Shown in pieces: positions 1-12,300 of a DNA stretch of 64,000 bases. Every line of letters begins with the position of its first letter. The stretch's first letter is position 1. Source of the DNA: Daphnia pulex (Eukaryota > Arthropoda > Branchiopoda > Diplostraca > Daphniidae). The DNA is taken from assembly GCF_021134715.1 (NCBI RefSeq), contig NC_060020.1, positions 4,712,001 through 4,776,000 of the forward strand. The letters are read 5' to 3'. The notes under the pieces were generated by a model. The model had not been told where the DNA came from. It saw nothing but the letters and a program-made list of their open reading frames with translations, and searched no databases. The translations under genes were made by a program, and so were the position numbers.

Positions 1-96
1 GGAGGGGTCAGATGGAAAGAAAAATAAATAAAAAGCGAAAAGAAGTGTAGTGTGTAGGGGACGCGGTAATAAACATTGAAAAAGCGGAGGACTTAC

Positions 97-136
97 ATTT
101 CATGCGCTTCGGACAGTCCTGTTTCTTCCTCGGCAT
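97..136 (-). CDS. First coding exon of a truncated gene, probable zinc-finger regulator
   Basis: Seen: on the minus strand an ATG at 136-134 opens the 13 codons MPRKKQDCPKRMK and runs into a perfect GTAAGT donor at 96-91; the 14th codon is split by the intron. An in-frame TGA lies seven codons upstream, so this is the first possible start, and the context AAAG-ATG is favourable. Known: very basic N-termini of the type M-(S/P)-R-(R/K)-K-Q-x-x-P open several C2H2 repressors (SALL, BCL11, FOG/ZFPM, teashirt, ZNF827/ZNF536), where the motif recruits the NuRD complex through RBBP4. Inference: this is the start of such a zinc-finger regulator whose remaining exons lie beyond the left edge. Only 13 residues are visible, so the family is uncertain. 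Confidence 0.55.
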
Positions 137-1822
137 CTTTACTGGGTCACTAAATCACTGATTTTCTTCGCCAAAAATAAAGCGGCAACTTAACGGCCGA
201 ACTGTTGGATATCGTTTCTGGCAAACACACCAAAAACAACAGGAAACTTAACTCAACACAGTCGGGATTTTCTGTTTCAATTCAAAATTTTTTTCTTTTT
301 CTTCGATTCGAATTTTTTAGAAAAAGCACTGATTCAAACGCATTCCAGAAAAACAAACTTTTGGGTGCGTAACTCCCGGTCAGTAGACACTTGGTGCTGC
401 GTTCACGCCGGCCACGCGGTAACGGATCGACACCATTCCATCACTTGTCACCGGCAAATAACGAACGGAGAAGAATGGACGATATTGGTGACAGTGCACA
501 TTAAAAATTGGAAATTATTGTTGTTGTTTCGGTGAGACGAAAAAAGATTATAGGTTCCAATAACACGACGAAATCCGATTCCACAGAGTCTCTCCTTTGT
601 AGATTGGAACACGACACACTGGAATACAAGTAATGTCACTCGGATGAGCCGGATGTAGCCGCAAGTTGGAACAAATCGGGATTGATGGTGTGCGATGGAC
701 CGAAATCAACAAGAGTAACACAACAGCACACGAATGGTCCGTCAAGTTTGTGAAAAAACCCTTTTCAGTGTTGTGTGGTGTTTAGAGGGCCGACTCTGGT
801 CCGTACGTACGAACACTTTGCCGCCACGAGAAGCACTGAATCGGGCGCCTTGGCGCTCGTCGCCCTTGACGGGCAGGTTTTTCCCACACACAGCCGCAGC
901 CCAAAGGAAAGGGGTGGGGCCTATTTTACGATCTCGATGACGACACACAACGCCACACAAATGGACCATGGGTGGTGAGGGGGGTAAGCCCGGGAGGCGG
1001 AGCTTAGTCGCTCTACACATTTTCAGTCACAACGAAGGCAGTTCCAGTTATTTTCAAAAAAATCACTCAAATACACCAATGTGACGTCAAAATCTGGCCG
1101 GTATTTCCGAAAAATGTTTTTTTTTTTTTTAATTTTCACTTAAGTTTCTGTTTTTAATGTTCAGAGCGTGGTTTTAAAAAAAGTCTCATCTTCTGGTCGA
1201 ATTTGCCATTTTCGTGATTCTCCGCCTTACGAAACACGATATTTTATGATAACAAATAGATTCCATCTAGCGAGCTATTGATAGACTAGAAGCTCACTGT
1301 TTCGTCTGCTGTGTTTCGAAATGGAAAAACATTAACACTAAATAATTGTGATTCAAAAATCTGTATCTGTCCGACGTGGATTCTTCCGAAGTTCCGATCT
1401 TCACTCGACCACGCTTGATCACGAACTGCCTTTAGTTTTGCAAAAAGAAAGGGGGGGTTACGTTTTGGAGACGAAAGACAAAGACAAAAGTGCGCCGTGG
1501 AGGAGGGGGGCGCCGTTGTCAGACAATTATTCATCAGCTGTCAGATTGTTTTTATTCTGTTAAGAGAGGTGTTAAATTATCTTTCTGCAAAGAATTTCAG
1601 ACTGTGTGCAAGCGTGTGATTATTGTTCTATATTTTCTTGGAAAATCAGAAGAATCTTTTGACTGCATTCGTGACAACTGAAAGTCTAAATTTATGTGTA
1701 TTTTTTTACAAGAAAATATGTAAATCAGCAAAACATGTTGGTGCTATGTGTTATTAATATGCTTACATTCATTTCATCAATTATCAGAGAAAGGTTGAAC
1801 AGTTGAAGATATTTCACCCACC
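137..1822. promoter_or_regulatory. Divergent promoter region between the edge gene and the zinc-finger gene
   Basis: A 1.7-kb gap between two divergent start codons. It should hold both 5' UTRs and promoters. The first part is pyrimidine and T rich; 740-1020 is GC richer; 1100-1820 is AT rich. No convincing open frame, TATA box or RNA gene was recognised. A possible 3' splice site (ATCAG) lies shortly before the plus-strand start and may end a 5' UTR intron. Confidence 0.4.
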
Positions 1823-4539
1823 ATGGAGGAAGAAGACACCCATTACTGCCTTCGTTGCAGGGCAACAATCAACGGTTTGGACAACTACATTCATCACCGA
1901 AGGCAAAAGTGTCAGTCCAACAATTTCATAACGAAACCACAAGAACATGTGATCCCCACTCATACCTCTTACCTCAGCATGGCAAGAAACAACAGTTCCT
2001 CGAGTCTCAGAAATTATCTTCATGTGCCATCCAAGAGTTCCAACAGGTCAGACCCAATTCTTTCATCATCATCCAATCACGAGGTGGAAGAACGTTACAA
2101 GTCTCGCCATGCCAGTGAAAATCCGTTGGTGGCTGACCTATCGGTTGAAAATTCAGCCGACGACTTTATGAGCCATTTGGGACTGTGCATGGTGTCGTCG
2201 ACGACGTGGGCCAGCGATATTCATTCGGAGGAACCACTACGGGCAGACGATTTTTTCTCTTTGCTGGAACTCCAGAGCTGCAAAGGAACAGAATCAGGAC
2301 GGCGTCCCCGACGATCGACAGAACCTCTTGTCGCTTCCACTGAGCGATTGAAACCCGAAACCGAGACTATGCAAAACACTGACGACCAACAACATGACAA
2401 CTCGACGTTCCCCCTTGGCGAAACAACTGATCTCAATTCCTCCCATGACTCGGCCGGCATTGAGATGACGAGCAACGAAGATATGACTGATCACTCTGCT
2501 CTATTGGTCACCACTGACGTCACATCGGCTTTCAGCAGTCCAGAAGTGGTCAACAATTCGGAGGTTCCAGCATGTAGCGGAATGGAGGTCAGCCCTTCAA
2601 ACGAGACAGACATCCCATCCAGCAGTGATCTCATTACCTCAACTCCGCAATCAACAAAGCTACCTTACCCGTCACGAGGTAAGTGGATGCCTGGTCTCAA
2701 GCCACGCGACATTCACAAGGCCGGCTCTTCGGTAGAGTACGATTGCAAGCCGTGCAATCGTCGTTTGACGGGACGTGTTGTCTTTGAAAAACATCTTCAA
2801 TCAGAGTTGCATTTCAAACGAACCGCTCAACAGCTGGCGACCACCGACGGCTTAAAGTACGGCCTGAGACGGAGTAAACTGAACTCGACATTACCAGTTG
2901 AATGGGAAATTGACGTCCTGCAAGATGAAGAAGATGTTGACGATCCTTGGCGGATCAAAAAACAAAAGAATAAAGAAGAAAACAACGCGTGTCGTTGTCC
3001 CACCTGCTTGGTGTGGGTGCCTAAACCACTTTTCGGCAAGCATTTGGTATCGCGCTATCACATTTCTCGCTGTCGGAAGCATCCAGAACGGGATCGTTGC
3101 ATTTTGGATCACATCCACCTGATTGTTCTAGAAGCGCCATTTCAGTGCCGACTCTGTCGTTTCTTTTGTCACAGTCACGCTGATCTACTGAGTATAATAT
3201 TGCAGTCCCAAGCCTTTTCACGACTTATGTAATTGTTTTGTTTTTTTCTCTTTTTAGCTCATTGGAAAAGTGCGGAACATTCAGAATGCGATCTACAAGA
3301 TTCTTCTCGTCGTAGTGGCGGGACTTACTTTTGTAGCTTGTGCCAGGTCGGTCAGCTGGATAACGACGCAATGAAACTCCATCTGGAATCGGAGGGTCAC
3401 CTCAATTGTGTTGAAATTGTCCACAAGTCGGTGGCGGTGGTAGTGAGCAAGTTGGAACCATTACAGTGTCACCTGTGTAGTCCCCAACGCAATCCAGTCA
3501 ATTTTCGTTATCGAATTGCTCTCAATCAGCATCTGACGTCAGAGCACGCTGTCCCTGCCAAAATGTTGAACTGCGCACAAAGCTACGCTTGCGACCACTG
3601 TGATTTCAAGACTACGTCCAATTGGTCATTTACTCATCACCGTTTCAACTGTCAAGCGGCTCCCAGCGACGAGACTCGTTACCGATGTTTGATCTGTAGT
3701 CTGAGCTTCCCCACCAAGGACTCGTCTGTGAGACATAGGTCAACCCAGGAGCACCGAGACATGGCTACCAAAACGCGCGGCTCTTACGGCACCACCGTCC
3801 GGCTTCGATCGTGTCCGCATTGCTATACTCAATTCACTGATTTGGCAAGTCTCAAGGAACATTTTCTGTCGGATCATCCCGATCTTCTTCCGCGCTGCAT
3901 CCGCTGCGGCACCACATTTGCTTTAAAGCAGCAGCTTTCCGCTCACAGGTTGCAATTTCTTTGCTTTTAATTAATTCTGAAATTAATTTTGTGCAATTGT
4001 TTATCAGAAGGGCAGGTTGCCAGGCGACCGAGTCGTCGGAATCCTTGGCCTTGGCTTGCGATTCTTGTTCCTATCGATGTCGTCTCAAAGTGGAGCTTTT
4101 GTACCACCAGGCCGTCGAGCATCCTAAACAATTCGTATCTGGTAAGCAGCTAATATAGAAGGTTGCGTGCAGCTTGAGTATGATCACATTACGGATTACG
4201 ATCATCTCATTAGGAAAACCTTCGTCGGCGATGGCGGAAACGTCGTCCGTTAAGTACCGATGCCCCGAGTGCGAGCAACTCTACAGTTCCACGGCGGCGC
4301 TAAAGCTCCATCTTCAGTCACACACTGGAGAGTTGGCCTTTCGATGTCATTTTTGCGGTCGTCATTTTGAGCGGGAAGAAGAACGGCTGGCTCATATCCG
4401 ACAATTGCACGCGCCGCGTCTGACCATCAAAGGCCAGTCGATGACTGGACCGGAGGGAAGCAAACGAGCAAAAGGACGCAAGACCCACTCGACATCGTCA
4501 CGGGCTGGTGCCCAGCATGTTCATCTCGACGACGCGTGA
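1823..4539 (+). CDS. C2H2 zinc-finger protein, 839 aa, four coding exons
   Basis: Exons 1823-3191, 3258-3948, 4008-4141 and 4214-4539 join in frame with GT-AG introns of 59-72 bp. Splicing matters: it completes the finger CRLC...HADLLTHWKSAEH at the first junction and CIRC...HRRAGC at the second. The N-terminus carries an unusual C2HC finger (YCLRC ... HHRRQKC, about residues 8-30), followed by about 270 Ser/Thr/Asp-rich residues. From about residue 305 to near residue 800 there are about twelve fingers, several with the long H-x5-H spacing typical of dsRNA/JAZ-like or multi-finger nuclear proteins. A short basic tail ends the protein. Role: most likely nuclear, DNA or RNA binding; the target is unknown. 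I do not recognise a specific ortholog. A multi-finger regulator of the ZNF407 kind is possible but unproven. Confidence 0.85.
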
Positions 4540-4684
4540 TGAGCACCAATACACGGAATGGAGCGGCGGCGTGGCCTTTTCTCAAATGCCCAGTTGCCTA
4601 TCTAGAACAAACTTGGAGGTGGATCGGTCGTCGAGAGTTGTGTGTGGAGATCCGGTCGCATCCATATATATGTCTTACACAGGC

Positions 4685-4702
4685 CTCTCTCTCTCTCTCT
4701 CT
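4685..4702. repeat. (CT)n microsatellite
   Basis: Uninterrupted CT dinucleotides, about nine units, 145 bp after the zinc-finger stop codon. Confidence 0.8.
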
Positions 4703-7700
4703 TGTGTATAGCTGGGCTGCCGGGAATCGATCGATGGATGTCGTATGTCAGTCAAGTTTGGCGACGCCATTCTGTTGGGCCTTATTTCTTCATCTTTTTT
4801 CTTTTATTGGAGGAGGCAAGGGATTTGCTCTGATTTTCCAAAGAGAAAAGGACAACTGGGCAAGGAACTTCAAACGCATAAAAGAGGCGGACGCCGGCCG
4901 TGTATTCCCCATGGATTGTCAATAGATTTCATTCCTCTCCATTCTCTTGTGTTGTTTTTCTTCTTCTTTTCCTTCGTCGTCCCCCCTTCTCTTTCGCTAT
5001 TCGTTTCTTCATTTTCTTTTGGGAGGGATGTTGTACGATGGATATAGAGAGGCAAGAGGGTAAAGCGGGTCGGATGGATCAGATGGCCCAGAAGAAATAA
5101 GAGGTCAGAAAAGGGCGGAAAGAGTCGCATGAAATCAAAGAACCAAGAGAGAAGGACTTTTCGGGAAGAGTCCTCGTGTTGTACGGCCGTCGGTCGTCAC
5201 GACGACGACGGCCGGAGAGAGTATGTGCGCTGGTGTCGTTGCCGGCAGTTGAGTTACGAGGCGGCTTCTCTCTCTTTCCTGGGATGATGGCGTACGGCCA
5301 TGCCAGCATTGCGCCCCCGACGACTGATTTAAGATCGGCGACATCGAGCGTGAATTCTCGGCCGAGTCGGTGAAGATGACAGTTTGGCGTTCTCCCTCTC
5401 TGCTGCGTCCTTACTGCTTCTTATTCCCCCTTCTCCCGAACGATATACAAGTAGAAGAAGAAGAGGAGAAGGAACGTTTCCATCATTCGACTCGCCTTCT
5501 TTCTCCGACCCATTTCGCCCGCTCAAATGGAAGTAGTAGTTGCAGTAGTAGTAGTAGCAGCAGCGTCCTCCTCCCGCGACGCCAACATAAAGATGACGTC
5601 GGCTCGTCGTATATTTCGTCTCGTTCTCTCGGTGGAGATCAAAAGTTGTTAGCCCCTTCCAAAGAAGAAGAAAAAAAGGCGAATCTTCTTCTATTTACTC
5701 GACACCGATCTCTTTCTCGTAGAGCAAAAGAAAATTGCGAAGCCGAAAAAAGATTTCGGTGGTTGAATATTCTGAGCTTCTGTCCAGATTTTCGCAATCA
5801 GGATCTCTCACTACGTGGGCGATGATTTAATAGTGGTCCCATCCCTTGCACGCGCAAGGATGGCAATAAGACAAGCCCTTGTCAACACCTCACACACGCG
5901 TTCGGATGACAAACCTGCTTTCACATCAGGAGGCCGAAAGAAAAAGAGATAGAGAACGGTCTGTCTTGTTGCCCAACGTCTTTCCGGGAGATCGCCGGAT
6001 AAGCGTCCGTCCGGGAGTTTTTGAGGGGGCCGAGCCAAAAAATGGCGGAGCCCAGACAATTTGGCAAGGGATCCCTCTTTTCATCTCATTGGCACATCCA
6101 TCTCTCTCCCGCGATTGTGCCGTCTATTGGACTTCCTGAAAAAATCCGTCGCTCCCTCAAGAGTCCAAGTCGAATGTGGAAGAGAGATGATCGATACTCT
6201 CGAACGTCTCTCTCTTACATCATTGTCTCTCGTCATCGTCGACTCGAAATTATGTTGCCAGCGCGCACAAGCCCAGCAGCAGCAGCAGCATCGAAAAAAT
6301 ATAGCAGGGCCTGAAAATAGCATCATGTGTGACGAGCCGTCTCTTCTCGCGCTTCTCTGCCACTTTTATGACGAGCGCGCCGTCGTCATCTTGACGAAAA
6401 AACTCTTGCCTTAGTTTCTTGAGTGACTTGACGTGACACGCGGCTGGAAGCAGATAAATTTGAAAAAAGAGAGGGGGAGGGAGGGAGTTCTTTGGGTGGT
6501 TAGATCGTGTCTAGTAGAGAGAGTCGGGACGCAGAGCGGATGAAATTGGGCTAGCGGCGGCATCGTTACCATGCACGGCTGAACTTTTGCGTCCCTCACT
6601 CTCGCGACTGAAAGCCCGTAAATCAAAGTGATGTCTCGCCAACAGCAGCAGCGCCAACCGAGAAATAAGAAGAAAAAAAAAGTGGAAAAGAAGACGGGGC
6701 TGGGGAAAAAAATATTAATATTTCATAGAGAAGAGAAAGAAGTGTAGCTAAGGGACGAGTTATATATCGTTTCGGGCAATCACCAGCAAGTTCGCAACAC
6801 CAAACAAACCGGTGCCAAACAGCCAACAAAGACGAAGAAGAAATTTCGGTTGTTTGAAGGAACATTTATCTTAGCCTCAATTCTCAACTCGGCTAAATAC
6901 AAACACGATCGAGATGACGTAGATTAAAAGAGATTTCCAGCGTTTTGTCATCGATTTAGTATCGACAGCGATTTTCTTTTCCCCCCTTTTCTTTTAAGAG
7001 AGAGAGAGAGTCGACGTGATGTGAAGAACTAAATCGCCATTTCCATTCGTAATGAAGCACTCACACTCGATAGTCATCCGCCGTCACGCACAGATCTTGA
7101 TGAAGCATCCATCAAGGCTGGCTTTTTTGGGAGGCTGCTCGCAAGACAAAACGACCAACTTCCATCCCGAATGAAAATTTCCTTCAGAAAAGGGAATAGG
7201 AGCCATGCAAATGAAGCAGCACGAAGACGGGTCATAAATCGCTCCACATCTAGGTCGTCTCGACATGTTTACCGAATACATGTGCAGAAAATAGTACGGC
7301 CGTGAGCGTGTTGTTCCCCCACATCATTCAAACTCGATATCGTTGGCTTTTTTTCTTCCTTTTTCTACAGCAGCAACTGACTGGGTTGCGTGCTGATGCG
7401 CCAGTCTAGCTTCTTTTTCCTCCCCACCCTTCTTGTTTTATTAGACGACGTAGAGGCCATGTCAAGTGTGCACGCATGTATATTTCGGCCTGCTCCGTCA
7501 TACAAACGGCCTTATTTCGGGACTAGTACAACTACAACTACCACTACTACTTTCTTTCCCGGTCGTCGTCTTCTCCTCTCGGTTGGCATCTCGCACAATT
7601 TATGGATGGCTGTGCAGACGAGAGTAACACGTCCGTTAGAGCGACACAGCAGCAGGTCACATAAATCAGGATGGGGGTAACGCCATAAGAGGACTCAAGA

Positions 7701-8842
7701 CGTTCAGTCGTCTTGAGAGAAACAAAAACTTTTAGCCCCAGAGCATCACACAACTGTCACAAGTTTCCGTTTCCTCGGCGAACGTCAATATCTACAAAGA
7801 ATATCCTCTTTACTCGGCCGGCCAAACTGCAATGCGTCCATCGTTTCCCTGACAAAGACGTATGTTCCTACGCTTTAGACTTTGAAACACAACCACTCTT
7901 CTTGTTTATAAATGGTTCTTTTTTCCTCTCTTCTTCTGCTTTGCACCCCAAAAAAAAAGAAAAAGAGAAGAAAGATAGAGAAGAGGGGGGGGGGGGGGGG
8001 TCTCGGAGCTCTCAGCATAAAGCCATCATCAGCGTCAACTGTCGCCGGCCAAGTCCAATAAATAAGGCGACACCACTCGATCGCTCGAGGGACTGCTGGA
8101 AGGTGGCGAGACGCTCTCTGCTGGAGACAGCACAAAAAGATGGGCATTCATCACTTCTAGAGTCTCTCTCGTCGATCCCTTCATGGATAGCCATTTTTCT
8201 TTCCTTTTCTCATCTCGCTCCATTCCGTCAACCCGCTCCTTTCTTACCAACCAGAAAGAGTTATAAGCACCGGCCGACGCAACGACAGGATGGGGAGGAA
8301 CTGTTTCGTTTACAGCAAACTTTAACCCGTTGCCAGCCATCACTCTACCGGACTCCTCCCCTTCTTTTTCTCCCTTTCTATCAAAGCTATTTGCATACGT
8401 TTTACAAGCGTTCTATACTCGGCGCAAAACAGTCGGCATCCTGCACAAGCCTTTTCGCAGCAAGACGACGGACGGCAGGAGAAAAAAAAAGAAAAACCGA
8501 AGGAGCAAAGACGGGGTTGAGAGACGAATGGCTCCTTATCAGACGATTTGCGTCATCTGAGATTTACGACCCACGGCTGCCGCATTCAGCCATATTAAAA
8601 AGCATAACTGCGACTCTGGTATGCTGTATCCGTCGTCCGACCCGTCTGCTCCATGTCAACACCACCACTACTCTCGCCGCCGCCGACTCTAAAGCTCCAG
8701 TGGCGAAAATAAATTCTACCACCACCCCTGGAATTGAAGTGGGTGTCGGTCAAAGCCATCACATACAAAAACCCAACGAGATATTTGCTGTGTTGAGAGC
8801 AGTAGACATAATTAGAAATACACTTTAAACTTTTTTTAAGAG

Positions 8843-8848
8843 TTTAAT
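8843..8848 (-). terminator. Possible armadillo poly(A) signal ATTAAA
   Basis: ATTAAA on the minus strand, about 540 bp after the armadillo stop codon. I found no AATAAA on that strand between this site and the stop. Position fits, but the hexamer is common in AT-rich DNA. Confidence 0.3.
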
Positions 8849-9388
8849 GTCGAAAAAACGGAGAAAAAAACGAACAAATCGAATCAATAATAAGGGAGGC
8901 TCAAAGCTGCTCGCTAATGGTGGGAGGACATTCAAAGTATCCATCTAATTTTGGGTTTGAAAAATTGTTGATCGAAACGAGAAATAAAAATTGAGGAAAT
9001 CTTACGCGCAAGGGATTGTCTGCTAAAAATCGCCTAAGTTCTGGAGGATAGGGGAGAGGAAGACGGATTCCTTGTCACATACACACGAAAAGTTACGAGA
9101 TTGTAAGGTGAAATATGTGGAAGGGAGAAAATGCAAATCGATTATCGAGGAGGAAGAACACCACACGGTAACAGAGCTTGAGGAGAAGTGGGCAGGAGAA
9201 GGAATGAGGACAAGTACACATGTTACGTTTTGGAACATGCAGGTTATTCATTGAAAAATGGAGCAAGGACGACCTGCGATACTGTCAGTGCAATAAGGGG
9301 AGAGAGGAGCATCGTGGTGGATATGCAAGAAGGAGTTTTGTAGTGCTTAAATCTTTCGACTTTTGCTTTGCGTTTGGGTGCAACCACT

Positions 9389-12300
9389 TTAAAGGTCGGT
9401 ATCATACCAAGCGGCCTGGGCATCGTGGGGCGGTTGGGGAGGTGTGGCCTGACCCATGTGGTTAAGAGGATCGAAATCCAAATCAGAACCCATGTGATCT
9501 ACCGGGGCGTAGTTGTTGGATTGAATGGGAAGACCCATTGAATGCCCCATATTCATCCCCATGCCCATGGTCGGAGATGTGGCAGAAGGTGGTGGGCCGC
9601 CATGGTGTGAACCGAGCTCCAATCCTTGCATCGATTCTACGGGTAGGGCGTCATATCCTATTTGAAAATTTAAAAAAAAAACACCACAAAATTACAATAT
9701 CCGAAGTCAAAGCGAATAAAAATCCTCAACTGACTGTCTTCATCAATCACGGATGTAAATATGTATACAGTAACCACTAAAATTGTACCTTGACGATAAG
9801 ACCTGCCTCCATCTTGGTTGGAGTGGACACTGGGTGGGCCTTGCCCATAAGGACCTTCATAAGGCTGGTCAGGTGCAAGAATATCCTGCTTGCCGGCCGA
9901 TCAAGTGAACAAAAAATGTAAATAAAATAAAAACGTTGGATTGGAACAAATAATAAAACAGCGGGTGATAAAAGACTGGCAAATGGAAAAGGCAATAAAA
10001 AAGCGTTTGGGGATGCATGCAAGTTTTCATGCAAAACAAAAAGGGAAAAAAAAAAAAAAGTCATTCCAGGAGGCATGCGAATTAGTGCCTCACCTTGGTT
10101 TAGTTGTCGGTTAGTTCGGATTAAACTTTTGGAAGACAGAATGGGTGGGATGATGTAAGTTAAAGATTAGTATAGGGTTATTAGGGGAGAATGCAATCAA
10201 ACCTGAAGATCGGGAGGCATCAAAGGCAGATCTCCATTCCACAAATGATGGTCTTCGCGGAACAAGGAATTGGTCAGCTCCATAGATAGCCTCTTCTTAT
10301 AATCTTGGGGCTTGTCTTCAGACATGCGGAAAAGTACAGCAGCCGCATACGTTGCTGTTCAAAGAAGTACACTTTTAAAAGTCTATATCTCTTTCACTGG
10401 CACAATAATAGCTTACCAACACCCTCATTGCGAGAATGAAGTAGTTCTGTCAGAGGAGCAGTTGCACCCTCCTGTTCGATCATGTCGGCTCCTTCCTTAT
10501 CAGAGGCCAGCTCGCAGAGTACGCCGGCAGCAACACGTTGAATATTTTCTATCTCGTTGTACAACAACTGCAATGACATTAAAAGTTAATACATATTGAT
10601 TGCAAGTTTGAAACACGTTTTCTTACCTGGACAAAAATAGGGATGACACTCAAGCCACGAATAACAGCCCGGTTATGGGACTCGCGAGCTAAAATATGGA
10701 GGGCGCCTACAGCACCTTCGACAATTTCTTCCATCCTTACTCCATCGGCGTAGGATCCTTGTGGCTGACCGCTGCCTGAGCTGACAACCGACGAGCGCTA
10801 AAAACAATCATATTATTTAGAAAATTATAAAATGTGAAACCTAAAACAAACGTACTCGTTGGATGTCTTGGAAAGCACGGATCAACAGCTGCACCAAACG
10901 AGTAATAACTCCTTGTTCTCGCAGCGGAGCGTGGTTAGCAGGGCATAAAGCCAGATTACGAACCAACCCGATCAGAGCTAAACAAAAATGGTAATTATGA
11001 GACATTTTAAAAGACAAACTTGCTATAATGATACATACCCTTGATGAGTGGCCAACGAGAGGGGGGTTGCAATAAACGGACAATGACGGGCAGTCCACCA
11101 CTAAGACGAACAGCATTTTGAGCCATTTCAGCTTCAGCGTGACGTGATGTCATGTGACGCAGAGCACATATCTGTAATTAATGGATTTTGTAAGAACCAA
11201 CACGTTTGTCATTTTAAAAAGATGGATATATTACGGCAGGTTCGGTGATTTCTTCACGATCGCCAGCATGAATAATGGTGCGAACCAGCGCTTCGATACC
11301 ACCGACTTGACACACAACAGTCTTGTTGCGTTGGTTGTTGCAAGTCAAGTTAGAGAGAATTCCGGCAGCGCAAGTGATTACGTTAACATCACTAGAACCT
11401 AACAACTGAACAAGTCCTTGAAGCAGGGTTTCTAAACCTTCTTGCTGTAAGAGAAAAATAAAGGTATAAGCATTGTCCTTAAGATAGGAGCAGAACATAA
11501 AATAATTTTTCTTTTAGAAGATAATCACCTGCTTGGTCGCAGCATCGGAAAGATTGCGGCAGGTCCATAAACAGTTCTGAACTAGGCGATGACTTTGGTG
11601 GCCCAAGTGCATTGCCAACGCTTGCATACCTCCAGCTTCAACAATAGCTGGTTTGTTGCTAGAACAGACCGACAGCACTGGGAAAAAAATTTATAAATAA
11701 ATCACGTACATTAAACATTACGGTTTTTATAAATTACCTTTCAAAACTCGTGAAGTGGTCCACAGCAGCTTTTCGTAAGTATATGACCGAAGAATTCGAA
11801 CAAGTTCCATCGGCCCCTGTGAAGCTAAAATGATCAACTTGGATTCTTGATTGCCATACGCCAGAATTTGAAGACAATCAGTAACGATTGCCAAGAATTT
11901 GACATTGTTGCGCTGAAGGAGAGCAACCATCTTCTGTAAACCACCCGCCAAACGAACGGCCATTTTTGAGCCTTCTTGATGGAGCAGCAAGTTGTGCAGC
12001 GTCGTGATAGCATAAAAAAGAACGGATTCCACGGGCGAGCTTTTCGAGATGACAAAAAATAAAAATAAGTAACGTTTGAAGAAAGCCGTCAGTTCGGACA
12101 CATGAAGGATGAGACGGGACAATACCTCAACAGCTTCACCAAAGCTGGAATTCCCCCAGATTTAAAAATAGCCAACAATCCTTGGCGGTGATGTGATAGG
12201 TTGTGCAGGGTACCAACGGCACCTTTGGTTGTTTCCAGGTCATTGCTATTGGACAGTGCTCGAACGAGAGCCGCAATCATCTACGATCAAACGGATATGC

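Larger units (their letters stand above)
4540..9388. other. Long gap between convergent 3' ends
   Basis: About 4.8 kb holding the 3' UTRs of the zinc-finger gene (+) and armadillo (-). It contains a (CT)n run at 4685-4702, AGT/AGC triplet repeats around 5530-5563, CAG/AGC triplets near 6279-6290, a short (GA)n at about 7003-7012 and a long G run at about 7987-8000. Long open frames here are low complexity and lack start codons. On the minus strand an ATTAAA at 8848-8843 could serve as the armadillo poly(A) signal. No coding gene or structured RNA was recognised. Confidence 0.5.

Noticed and set aside
5370-5825. 151-codon plus-strand frame with Ser runs
   Set aside because: Made of triplet repeats and purine-rich sequence; no domain and no splice support.
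7713-8828. 371-codon open frame on the plus strand
   Set aside because: It opens on TTG, has no methionine at all, is full of low-complexity runs (poly-Lys/Glu/Gly) and shows no domain; most likely chance in a biased-composition gap.
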